Source: a virus
Direction: 5' to 3' (one strand)
Length of the DNA: 23,132 bases
IMG/VR virus record: IMGVR_UViG_3300009068_000208
Span: 1 to 23,132 of that record
The notes beneath the pieces are model-generated. The model saw only the letters and a list, made by a program, of their open reading frames with translations, was not told the DNA's origin and ran no database searches. This document shows positions 5,147-11,829 of the stretch, piece after piece. Position 1 is the stretch's first letter. Every line of letters starts with the position of its first letter. Position numbers and translations under genes: made by a program.

Positions 5147-5934
5147 GCGTTCGGCCTGACCCTTCCACCTTCGTGAAACCCGCTGACGTCTGGGCCCGGG
5201 CGATCATCGCCGCAGCCCGGGTGTATGGCGAGGACCCGGTCGAGGCCCTGACCTCGCCGTCCAGTCATGCAAGGGCGAGCAAGCGCAAGAGCCTGCCGGC
5301 GGCCTGCCTGGCGATTTCAGAGGCGACGGGCCTGCCGATTGGCCGGGTGGCGCCCGTGCTGGCCCTGCAACCCTCGGCCGTCCGCTCCCGCAAGGCCTCG
5401 GCAAACCGAGACTTTAAGATGGCCTGGAAGGCCGCCGCGCGCGCCGTGGAGTATGCTTTCTGGCACCCTGAGGCGGCGGAGAGCGTGGCCCAGGCGGTCG
5501 GCGAGCTGGACCTGACCGGCGAGGCCGGGGTTGAGGTTGTGGCGCTGGAGCCCGACGCCGCCTGGGACGCCCAGCTGGCCCAGGCGGTCGAGGCCCTGCC
5601 GACGCCGGAGCCCGAGCCGGCACCTGCGCCACCGTCCGCCCCTGTCCTTCGCCCGCACCCGCCCCTGGCCGGCCGGGTGAACCTGGCCAACGGTCACGCC
5701 TTCGCCCCGCCCTTCCGGCCGGGCCCGCCGCCGCCGACCCAATCGATCGACGGGCGGATCCTCGCCCGCCTGGCCGTCGCGCCGGGAAGCCCCCGGGGCC
5801 TGGCCTCGATCCTCGACATCAAGGAGGCCTTTGTCGCCCAGACCCTGCGGAACCTGGGCCGGGAGGGCCGGGTGACGGCCGCCGACCTGGCCCCCGGCCA
5901 GAGTGACCGCGACCAGGCCTGGAGCGTGGCCTGA
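5143..5934 (+). CDS. two-domain putative DNA-binding protein with proline linker
   Basis: A 263-aa protein starting at GTG 5143 (GTGA overlap with the previous stop). The N-terminal domain (about 12-110) is helical with a helix-turn-helix-like section, AACLAISEATGLPIGRVAPV followed by LQPSAVRSRKAS, somewhat reminiscent of phage replication-initiator or DnaA-like HTH regions. Residues 152-200 are a Pro/Glu/Ala-rich linker (PTPEPEPAPAPP, later RPGPPPP). The C-terminal 60 residues look like a winged helix (DGRILARLAVAPGSPRGLAS, then FVAQTLRNLGREGRV). Its place upstream of primase and helicase makes an origin-binding or regulatory role plausible, for instance at the GAACAGT array. No family is named with confidence. 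Confidence 0.75.
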   Translation: MSVRPDPSTFVKPADVWARAIIAAARVYGEDPVEALTSPSSHARASKRKSLPAACLAISEATGLPIGRVAPVLALQPSAVRSRKASANRDFKMAWKAAARAVEYAFWHPEAAESVAQAVGELDLTGEAGVEVVALEPDAAWDAQLAQAVEALPTPEPEPAPAPPSAPVLRPHPPLAGRVNLANGHAFAPPFRPGPPPPTQSIDGRILARLAVAPGSPRGLASILDIKEAFVAQTLRNLGREGRVTAADLAPGQSDRDQAWSVA

Positions 5935-6506
5935 TGGCGGGGGGGCGGTTCTTCTCGGCCAAGGAAGACGCGGCGATCGTTCAGGCGGTCAAGGATGGCG
6001 CGCGGACCGAGCCGGATTTCCGGCCTCTGGGCCTGGCCCTGGGGCGGCAGTTTCAGTCCCTGCGCCACCGGGCGATCCGGCTGGGCCTGATCCAGAGGGG
6101 GGCGCGCTGCGGCAATCCGCCCAAGGATCCCGAGGTCGCGTCCGAAGACGCGCCCCCGCGCACCACCCGGCGCGGCTGGGATCCGGAGGAAGACGCCTTC
6201 CTGCTGAGGGCCCGGGAGCAAGGCCAGACCGTGCGCGAGATCGGCCTGGCCCTGAACCGCAGCTGGTCGGGGATCGAGGGCAGGCTGCTGCAGCTGGGCG
6301 CCCGCGAGAAGGTGGTCCGCGAATACGTCCACAACCCTGAGCCCGACCGCAGCGTCCAGTCGGCGGCCTGCGCCAAACACGCCCGGGCCTGCCTGAAGGC
6401 GGGGGGCTTCTGGGCCTTCAGCGAACGCCGGGTCGGGGCGATTACCTGGGGCGTCTGCCTGCCCTTGCTGCCGCCCCCGGCCCATCTTTGGAAGGCGGGC
6501 CAGTGA
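5934..6506 (+). CDS. Myb/SANT-like DNA-binding protein
   Basis: A 190-aa protein whose ATG overlaps the previous stop by one base (TGATG). Two Myb/SANT-like helical repeats are seen. The first, residues 5-52, begins RFFSAKEDAAIVQAVKDG and ends SLRHRAIRLGL. The second, residues 80-122, has RGWDPEEDAFLLRAREQG, then VREIGLALNRSWSGIEGRL. Both have the acidic first helix and the basic third helix typical of the fold. The C-terminal 65 residues carry cysteines (C146, C153, C175) and aromatic residues without a clear motif. Such proteins bind DNA; targets here are unknown. Its neighbours are the linker protein above and the methyltransferase below, both overlapping. Confidence 0.75.
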   Translation: MAGGRFFSAKEDAAIVQAVKDGARTEPDFRPLGLALGRQFQSLRHRAIRLGLIQRGARCGNPPKDPEVASEDAPPRTTRRGWDPEEDAFLLRAREQGQTVREIGLALNRSWSGIEGRLLQLGAREKVVREYVHNPEPDRSVQSAACAKHARACLKAGGFWAFSERRVGAITWGVCLPLLPPPAHLWKAGQ

Positions 6507-7093
6507 GCCAGGTTGCGGGCGGTACTCAGTTCGGCCGGCATAGCCTGGCCGACCGGAAGAATGACCTTTACGAGACGCCGCCCTGTGCGACGCGGGCGCT
6601 GATCCCCTTCCTGGACCGGGATCGGGTGATCTGGGAGCCGGCCTGTGGGCCCGGCGCGATTGTGCGCGAGCTGGAGGCGGCCGGGTTCAGCGTCCACGCG
6701 ACCGACCTGGTCGACTACGGTTTGGACGGGGCCTTCGGCGGGATCGACTTCCTGATGGAGCGGCCAGACCGCTGGATGCCGGACGTGATCGTCACCAATC
6801 CGCCCTTCAAGTTGGCCGATGAATTCACACGCCACGCTCTGACCCTGGCCTCGACCGTCTGGATCTTCCAGCGGCTCAGCTGGCTGGAAGGGGCGAAGCG
6901 GGCGGAGCTGATTGAGGGGCACCTGGACCACATCCTCCTGGGGATCGAGCGCCTGCCCATGATGCACCGGGACGGCTGGGAAGGCCCAAAGCTGACCGCC
7001 TCGGCCATGCCCTTCGCCTGGTTCCGGTTCGAGGCCAAGCGCCCGCCGGGCCGGGTGACGCGGTTCGAGCGGATCAGCTGGAGGGGCGCGTGA
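6503..7093 (+). CDS. SAM-dependent DNA methyltransferase
   Basis: A 196-aa class I methyltransferase from GTG 6503, which overlaps the previous stop as GTGA. Motif I is IWEPACGPGAIVRELE (residues 43-58), with the acidic residue of motif II in HATDLVDYG. The catalytic loop is VTNPPF (97-102), the NPPF type found in N6-adenine and N4-cytosine amino-methyltransferases. The early YETPPCATRALIPF segment is usual for compact phage adenine methyltransferases. No separate target-recognition domain is present. It probably methylates phage DNA during early infection, either to evade restriction or to mimic host marks. The target sequence cannot be read from the gene. Confidence 0.85.
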   Translation: MSQVAGGTQFGRHSLADRKNDLYETPPCATRALIPFLDRDRVIWEPACGPGAIVRELEAAGFSVHATDLVDYGLDGAFGGIDFLMERPDRWMPDVIVTNPPFKLADEFTRHALTLASTVWIFQRLSWLEGAKRAELIEGHLDHILLGIERLPMMHRDGWEGPKLTASAMPFAWFRFEAKRPPGRVTRFERISWRGA

Positions 7094-7269
7094 GGATTCG
7101 CTTCGTCCCGATTTACAGCTGGGTCATGACCACCGAGGGCTGGCGGCCGATGTATCACGGCGTCAAGCGTTGCTTCACCGACGGCCGGGGCCCCGTGGCG
7201 CCTGCGCCCTTCTGGCCGCGAATGTCGGACGGCGGCCTCGCGGATCCGGAGCTGTTGGAAGACGAATGA
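7090..7269 (+). CDS. 59-aa protein, unknown function
   Basis: An uninterrupted frame from GTG 7090 (GTGA overlap with the methyltransferase stop) to TGA 7267-7269 (ATGA overlap with the primase start). The protein starts RIRFVPIYSWVMTTEGWRP and is rich in aromatic residues, Pro and Gly, with an acidic end (DPELLEDE). No motif is recognised. Overlaps at both ends are the main support. Confidence 0.65.
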   Translation: MRIRFVPIYSWVMTTEGWRPMYHGVKRCFTDGRGPVAPAPFWPRMSDGGLADPELLEDE

Positions 7270-8387
7270 CCCCGACCGCCGACGACATCTTCGCCCGGGC
7301 CCGGGGGGTCTCGATTGAGGCCGTGGCGGGCGTGCCCTTGTTTCGGGCGGGGCGGCGGATGCGCGGCGGGTGCCCGATCTGTGGGGCCAGCGCCGGCAAG
7401 AAGGCCGACGGGGCCTTCAGCGTCGATCCTGAGGCGGGTTTGTTTCACTGTTTCGCCTGCCAGCGCGGCGGGGACGTGGTCGAGCTGGAGCGCGCCCTGG
7501 GGGGCGGCTCGGCCCGCCAGTCGGCCGAGCGCCTGGTCGGGTCAAGCCCCGAGCCGCGGGCGGTCGTGGTTCGGCCTGAGCGCCGGCCGCCACCGGACAA
7601 GCCGGGCCTGGACCTGGAGATCTGGCGCGCCGCCCGGGGGCCGATCGTCGGCTCACCGGCCGGGGTCTATCTAGAGGGGCGGGGAATCGACCGGCGGCGG
7701 GTCGCCGCAATCACCGGCTATGTCCGGTTCGCCGAGGCGGCGATCTGGGGCTGGAACGAGGCCGGCGAGAAGATCTGCGCTGCGGCCATGGTCGCCCGGC
7801 CGGTCACGCCCTCGGGCCTGGTGCCCGGGTGTCACGTCACCTATCTGGCGCCCGGCGGGCACGGCAAGGCGCGGCTGACCCCGGCCAAGAAGATGTGGGG
7901 CCGCCAGGCGGACGCCGACGGGCGGCCTGGGGCCGTCTGGCTGACCGATCCGGAGGCCGAAGGGCCCCTGCTGGTGGCCGAAGGAATCGAGAGCGCCCTG
8001 AGCGCCGCGCAGCTGCTGGGCGTGCCCTGCCGGATTGTGGCGACCCTGAGCCTGGCCCGCCTGCAGGGGGGGATGCTGACCGACCGGTTCGGGCGGATCA
8101 GCCTGGGGTCGGTGACGGCGGACCCTGAGCGGCCGCCCTGGACCTGGCCTGAGCCGGGGGAAGTCATCCTGGCCGTGGACCGCGACATGGGCGCGATCAA
8201 GGCCAAGGTTCGGAAGACGGGCGGCGGCACGGCCGAGCGCCTGTTGACCGCTGAGGACCGGGCACGGATCTGCGCCGGCCTCGCCAAACAAGCCTGGAAA
8301 AGGGCGGGCGCGACCAGGGTGCGGGTGATTGCCCCGGGCCCAGGCCGCGACTTCAACGACGAATTACGGGAGCGGTTAGGTGGCTGA
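7266..8387 (+). CDS. phage DNA primase (CHC2 zinc finger + TOPRIM)
   Basis: A 373-aa protein starting at ATG 7266 (ATGA overlap). The N-terminal zinc finger has C36-P-I-C39 and H61-C62-F-A-C65 followed by RGGD, the CHC2 type that binds template in DnaG-like primases. A TOPRIM domain follows: VAEGIESALSA with E239, AVDRD with D305 and D307, and RDFND with D362 and D365, which coordinate metal for RNA primer synthesis. The protein ends soon after TOPRIM and has no helicase part; that function is in the next gene, whose start overlaps by 8 bases. Together they form the phage priming and unwinding pair. Confidence 0.9.
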   Translation: MTPTADDIFARARGVSIEAVAGVPLFRAGRRMRGGCPICGASAGKKADGAFSVDPEAGLFHCFACQRGGDVVELERALGGGSARQSAERLVGSSPEPRAVVVRPERRPPPDKPGLDLEIWRAARGPIVGSPAGVYLEGRGIDRRRVAAITGYVRFAEAAIWGWNEAGEKICAAAMVARPVTPSGLVPGCHVTYLAPGGHGKARLTPAKKMWGRQADADGRPGAVWLTDPEAEGPLLVAEGIESALSAAQLLGVPCRIVATLSLARLQGGMLTDRFGRISLGSVTADPERPPWTWPEPGEVILAVDRDMGAIKAKVRKTGGGTAERLLTAEDRARICAGLAKQAWKRAGATRVRVIAPGPGRDFNDELRERLGG

Positions 8388-9945
8388 CGGGAGCCTTTAC
8401 GAGTTTGCGGACGCGCCGAGCCCGGAAGAGCTGGGGCGGTACGAGCTGAACGACTTCGGCAATGCCATGCGCCTGGTCCGCCACGTCGGCGGCGAGATCG
8501 ACGGGGCGACGGGCGAGATCAGCCTGGGCGCGGCCATCCTTCTCTATCAGCGGGAGGTCGGCTGGATCGGGTGGAATGGCAAGACCTGGGACCTGAAGCT
8601 GGGCCAGCGCCTGGCGGAGCGGACGGCCCACAAGGTCGTCCAGGAGCTGCCTCGGCAAAAGCTGGCCATGATGGCCGAGGGCCTGAGCGCCAAGGAGGTC
8701 GACGGCTTCATCCGGGGCGCCGGGAACGCCGGGCGCATGTCGGCCATGCTGCAGGTGGCCGAGGCCTACCTCCAGGTGGACCTCGAGGTCTTTGACGTGG
8801 CCGAGCTGGCCCTGACCGTTCGCAACGGGACCTTGCGATTCGCGCGCACGGCGGGCGGCGGGATGGACCAGAAGTTCGACCCTCACGACCCCCGGGACCG
8901 GATCACCCGGCTGGCGGATGTGGAGTACGACCCGGCGGCCCGCGCGCCCCTGTGGGAGGCCAGCCTGGCCAGCTGGCAACCGGATCCGGAAATGCGGGCC
9001 TACCTGCAGCGGGCGGTCGGCTACATGGCCACGGGCTACACCCACGAACAGGCCTTCTGGATCTTCCAGGGCAAGGGGCGGGACGGCAAGTCGACCATGG
9101 TCGGGGCCCTGCGCGAGCTGCTGGGCGGATATGCTGACGTGGCGGACGTGCGGACCTTCCTGGACGTGTCGCAACGGGGCGGGGCCGACGCCTCGCCCGA
9201 CCTGGCGCGCCTGGCGGGGGACTGCCGGATGATCTCGGTCGCTGAGCCGCCCCGGGGGGCCAAGCTGGCTGAGGCGATGATCAAGAGCTTTACCGGCGGC
9301 GCTCCTATCCTGGCCCGGCGGCTGCGGCAGGACCTCTTCTCGTTCATGCCCAGGCCGAAGGTCTTCATGGAGTGCAACAGCCGCCCCGTGATCAAGGGCG
9401 ATGATGAGGGGATCTGGCGACGGATCCACCTGGTGATGTTTGAGCACCAGGTCGGGGTTGCCGACGTGGACCGCGAGCTGGGGCGCAAGCTGCGGGCGGA
9501 ATATCCCGGGATCCTCAACTGGGTGATCGACGGGGTCGCCGGCTGGCTGGACCGGGGCCTAGACCCGCCAGATCGCGTCAAGGCTGCGCTCGAGGATTAC
9601 CGCAAGGGTAGCAGTCCCTTCGGCGAGTGGTTCGCGGACCGCCTAGTGCTGGAGCCCGGGGCCAAGACCGGCGCGGCCGAATTGTTCGGCGACTTCAAGG
9701 TCTGGTGTGAAGACCAGGGGATCGAGCGGATCATGAGCCAGACCGCGTTCGGGAACGCCTTGGCCGACCGCCAGGTGATCCGGGCGGGCCGGGACGGGAC
9801 AGGCAAGGTGCTGCGGGGCGGCGCGCGGCTGAAGACCTCGACCGAGTTGGCGGCCGAGCGCGGGGACTTTGGCTCCGGCGGATCATCGCGGCCTGCCACG
9901 CCCTTCGACCCTGACCTGTCACGGTTTGGCTACGAGGGCGATTGA
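8380..9945 (+). CDS. P4/D5-type superfamily 3 replicative helicase
   Basis: A 521-aa protein from GTG 8380 with GGGAG upstream. The N-terminal 200 residues correspond to the D5/P4 N-terminal region (RTAHKVVQEL, VRNGTLRF, EYDPAARAP). The SF3 ATPase core has Walker A GKGRDGKST (231-239), Walker B RMISVAEP (283-290, E289), FMECNSRP as the sensor-like motif (329-336) and arginine-finger candidates in WRRIHLV (R347/R348). The C-terminus resembles the winged-helix tail of phage/plasmid primase-helicases (FGEWFADRL, TAFGNALADRQVI). SF3 helicases unwind origins and usually act near their own gene; the repeat array begins 8 bases after the stop codon. Confidence 0.92.
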   Translation: MADGSLYEFADAPSPEELGRYELNDFGNAMRLVRHVGGEIDGATGEISLGAAILLYQREVGWIGWNGKTWDLKLGQRLAERTAHKVVQELPRQKLAMMAEGLSAKEVDGFIRGAGNAGRMSAMLQVAEAYLQVDLEVFDVAELALTVRNGTLRFARTAGGGMDQKFDPHDPRDRITRLADVEYDPAARAPLWEASLASWQPDPEMRAYLQRAVGYMATGYTHEQAFWIFQGKGRDGKSTMVGALRELLGGYADVADVRTFLDVSQRGGADASPDLARLAGDCRMISVAEPPRGAKLAEAMIKSFTGGAPILARRLRQDLFSFMPRPKVFMECNSRPVIKGDDEGIWRRIHLVMFEHQVGVADVDRELGRKLRAEYPGILNWVIDGVAGWLDRGLDPPDRVKAALEDYRKGSSPFGEWFADRLVLEPGAKTGAAELFGDFKVWCEDQGIERIMSQTAFGNALADRQVIRAGRDGTGKVLRGGARLKTSTELAAERGDFGSGGSSRPATPFDPDLSRFGYEGD

Positions 9946-9952
9946 GGTGTCT

Positions 9953-10106
9953 GAACAGTTACGAACAGTCCGAACAGTTGGCGACCCGGAAACACCCCCG
10001 CGCGGGCGAAATGCGAAGGGTTCACTGTTCAGGCCCCCGCCACCTGTTCAGCCGAAAAGCCCAATAGGGCCAACGGCTTACGGACAGTCTGAACAGTTCG
10101 AACAGT
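9953..10106 (+). repeat. GAACAGT iteron-like array (candidate replication origin)
   Basis: Exact GAACAGT copies start at 9953, 9963, 9972, 10091 and 10100. An exact inverted copy ACTGTTC lies at 10024-10030. One-mismatch copies are CCTGTTC (10043-10049, inverted) and GGACAGT (10082-10088). Two groups of three direct copies with 9-10 bp spacing, about one helix turn, flank the two inverted copies. The array fills the 248-bp non-coding gap after the helicase gene. Regular spacing and place suggest initiator binding sites. Apart from the array and the ribosome-binding site of the next gene, I see nothing else in this gap. Confidence 0.75.
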
Positions 10107-10192
10107 ATTCACCGGATGCGCCGTTAGCGGGCGTGCACAGCGTGGGCCCTATGCCTGCGGTGCCTCTATTCAGGTTATTGGAGGGGGATGGG

Positions 10193-10750
10193 ATGGATCA
10201 TCAAAACAGCAATCTCTCTACTTCTTCAGACCTCAGGGTCTGGATCGTGGTGACCTGCCGGCAGGCCCAGGAGGTCAGGGCCCGGGGGGAGCTGGCGCGG
10301 CAGGGCTTCGACGTCTACCTGCCCATGCGGCTGGCCTCGATCCGCCGCCCTGGACGGTCCAACGTGCGGGACCTGGTGGCGCGGCCCTTCCTGCCGGGCT
10401 ACCTCTTTGTGCGGACGTCCCTGGCCCTGGGCGACTGGCGGCGGATCTGGTCCACCCTCGGGGTCAAGGGCCTGCTGGGCTCGGAAGAGCGCCCGGCGGC
10501 GGTCCGGGACTGGGTGATCGACCGGATCCGCGACCAAGAGGAAGGCGGGTTCATTAAGCTCGGCCTGGCCCCAGACGGCCCGGTCTTTCCGAAGGGCGCC
10601 CGGGTCCAGGTCAGCGGCCTGGACGGCGTCGAAGGTTTGTTCGTTGAACAAATTGACGACCGGCGCGCCTCGATCCTAATCTCACTTCTAGGGCGCGATT
10701 CGCGCGTCACCGTTGATATCGGCAAGCTCCGGTCGGCGGGTGCGAAGTGA
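10193..10750 (+). CDS. NusG/RfaH-family transcription antitermination protein
   Basis: A 185-aa protein starting at ATG 10193 with GGAGG eight bases upstream. The frame is open farther back, but that part is the repeat array. The NGN domain (about 15-115) has VWIVVTCRQAQEVRARGELA, FDVYLPM and RPFLPGYLFVR, the last a signature of specialised NusG paralogs such as RfaH. A KOW domain follows at about 133-180 (FPKGARVQVSGLDGVEGLF). NusG-type proteins bind RNA polymerase and suppress pausing or termination. The host NusG would be chromosomal, so a phage copy at the early/late boundary, just before a terminator and the packaging genes, points to control of late transcription. Family call is strong; the regulatory model is inference. 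Confidence 0.9.
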   Translation: MDHQNSNLSTSSDLRVWIVVTCRQAQEVRARGELARQGFDVYLPMRLASIRRPGRSNVRDLVARPFLPGYLFVRTSLALGDWRRIWSTLGVKGLLGSEERPAAVRDWVIDRIRDQEEGGFIKLGLAPDGPVFPKGARVQVSGLDGVEGLFVEQIDDRRASILISLLGRDSRVTVDIGKLRSAGAK

Positions 10751-10794
10751 ACCTCTTCGCCGACCTCGCGCACTCGACCCTGTCCGGGCCGGGT

Positions 10795-10802
10795 GCGGTA
10801 GC
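10795..10802 (+). promoter_or_regulatory. ops-like motif GCGGTAGC
   Basis: GCGGTAGC matches the core of the E. coli RfaH recruitment element ops (GGCGGTAGCGTG), but the flanks differ (preceding T instead of G; following CGT). It lies 45 bases after the NusG-like gene and 78 bases before the terminator hairpin. An 8-mer of this composition is expected about once in a window this size by chance, so the placement is suggestive only. Confidence 0.2.
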
Positions 10803-10879
10803 CGTTCAGCCCTACGCCTTTCCCCATTCCTGCGGCCCTGCCGCTCCGAAGCCTTCCTGGGCACCTCTCTCCCGACTGG

Positions 10880-10920
10880 CCGGCGCGCTTGATCCTCTTC
10901 AGGCGCGCCGGTCTTTTCTC
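10880..10920 (+). terminator. intrinsic terminator between early and late genes
   Basis: CCGGCGCGC (10880-10888) and GCGCGCCGG (10903-10911) form a perfect 9-bp stem with a 14-nt loop, followed at once by TCTTTTCTC. It is the clearest intrinsic terminator in the window. It separates the NusG-like gene from the HNH/terminase genes, so late transcription must either read through it or begin downstream. The 181-base gap from 10751 to 10931 otherwise holds only the ops-like motif and a weak open frame. Confidence 0.75.
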
Positions 10921-10931
10921 GTTGGGGTCAC

Positions 10932-11294
10932 ATGGGGCGCCTGAGGACAGTGAAGTCCACCCTCGCAAGCCTTCCGCCCAGGCTGGGCCGTCTCACCGAC
11001 GACCACGGCCACAGCCGGACCCTCGAGCCCTGGCGCAGGTGGTACAGCCTGGCGGCCTGGTCCCGCCTGCGCCTTGAGGTCATGGTCCGCGACGGCTTTG
11101 AATGCCGCGCCTGCCAACACATCGACCCGACCGCCCGCCAGCTGGTCGCCGACCACATCCTGCCGCACCGCGGCGACCGCGCCCGCTTCTGGGCCGCCTC
11201 CAACATCCAGACCCTGTGTAAGCCCTGCCACGACAGCGTGAAGCAACGCGAGGAACGGGCGAGCGCACAGGGGAGGGGGGGGTCGAAACTCTGA
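10932..11294 (+). CDS. HNH endonuclease (packaging-associated)
   Basis: A 120-aa protein with a single HNH domain. C58 and C61 (CRAC) and C96/C99 (LCKPCH) are zinc ligands, and VADHILPHRGD gives the first HNH histidine at H75 with D74. N91 in AASNIQTLC and H100 supply the remaining motif residues. HNH proteins encoded just before the terminase genes of HK97-like cos phages cooperate with terminase in cutting at cos. The ATG 10932 follows GGGG. A G8 run lies near the end of the gene (11275-11282), and the C-terminal residues after it are low-complexity. Confidence 0.88.
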   Translation: MGRLRTVKSTLASLPPRLGRLTDDHGHSRTLEPWRRWYSLAAWSRLRLEVMVRDGFECRACQHIDPTARQLVADHILPHRGDRARFWAASNIQTLCKPCHDSVKQREERASAQGRGGSKL

Positions 11295-11342
11295 GGCGCC
11301 CCGCCTCGGAGACCGGCTCTCCCCACATTCGCAGGTTTTTTT
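11293..11342 (+). other. tandem hairpins and T7 tract before terS (possible cos-region structure)
   Basis: Two back-to-back perfect inverted repeats, GAGGCG/CGCCTC (11293-11307) and GGAGA/TCTCC (11308-11322), are followed 13 bases later by seven Ts (11336-11342). The T-run is too far from the stems for a canonical terminator. The position between HNH and terS is where cos-phage genomes often carry their cos site. Function is not shown. Confidence 0.3.
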
Positions 11343-11346
11343 CCCG

Positions 11347-11829
11347 ATGAGCGACAATCCGGACCCGGTCGACCTGCTGGGCGATCCCTGGGTGGAGGCC
11401 CCGGGCCGCGGGGGGCGGAAGCGTCACCGGCGACTGCCGCAAGTGGCGGAAAAGGTTGGAGTTCTTAGGGCGACGGGGGCGACGGTCGAGGCGATCGCGT
11501 CTCGGCTGGGCCTGTCGGAACCGACCCTGAGGAAGTATTATTTTCGGGAGCTTCGCTCGGGTTCCGAGCTGGCCCGCCAGGTCCTGATCGAGGCCATGTG
11601 GAAGAAGGCCCTGGGCGGCAACGTCTCGGCGGCCAACTACATCCGCCAGGAAATGGCCCGGGGCGACGCCGAGGCCTTCGTCAATTCCAGCCGCCCGGCG
11701 CAGTCCCCCAGGGCGACCACGACCGGCAAGAAGGAAGCGGCCCAGCTGGCGGCGACCACGGCCGGGCAGGGGACGGACTGGGGCAATGACCTCCTGGCCC
11801 CTGAAGCCCCGGCCGCGACCATCCAGTGA
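11347..11829 (+). CDS. terS: terminase small subunit
   Basis: A 160-aa protein with an N-terminal helix-turn-helix (residues about 33-65: EKVGVLRATGATVEAIASRL, then LSEPTLRKYYF). A helical oligomerisation part follows (AMWKKALGGNVSAANYIRQE) and then a disordered Ala/Thr-rich tail. Small terminases bind the packaging site and hand DNA to the large subunit. The stop overlaps the terL GTG start. It is identified mainly by HTH content, size and its place before an unmistakable large terminase. Spacing of AGG to the ATG is long (about 11 bases). Confidence 0.85.
   Translation: MSDNPDPVDLLGDPWVEAPGRGGRKRHRRLPQVAEKVGVLRATGATVEAIASRLGLSEPTLRKYYFRELRSGSELARQVLIEAMWKKALGGNVSAANYIRQEMARGDAEAFVNSSRPAQSPRATTTGKKEAAQLAATTAGQGTDWGNDLLAPEAPAATIQ

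Noticed and set aside
7090-7269. Frame upstream of the primase ATG (open from 7170) as a primase N-terminal extension
   Set aside because: The CHC2 domain is complete from ATG 7266, which has the ATGA overlap typical of this operon; the upstream part coincides with the 59-aa gene in another frame.
9953-10106. GAAC repeats as alphaproteobacterial LexA boxes (GTTC-N7-GTTC)
   Set aside because: Neighbouring GAAC units are spaced N5 or N6, not N7, and conservation extends to GAACAGT; an iteron-type array fits better.
10747-10944. 65-codon frame from GTG 10747 after the NusG-like gene
   Set aside because: The start overlaps the previous stop in the usual way, but codon bias fades after about 12 codons, the product has no motif, and the frame runs through the intrinsic terminator and into the HNH start. 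More likely non-coding; not fully excluded.
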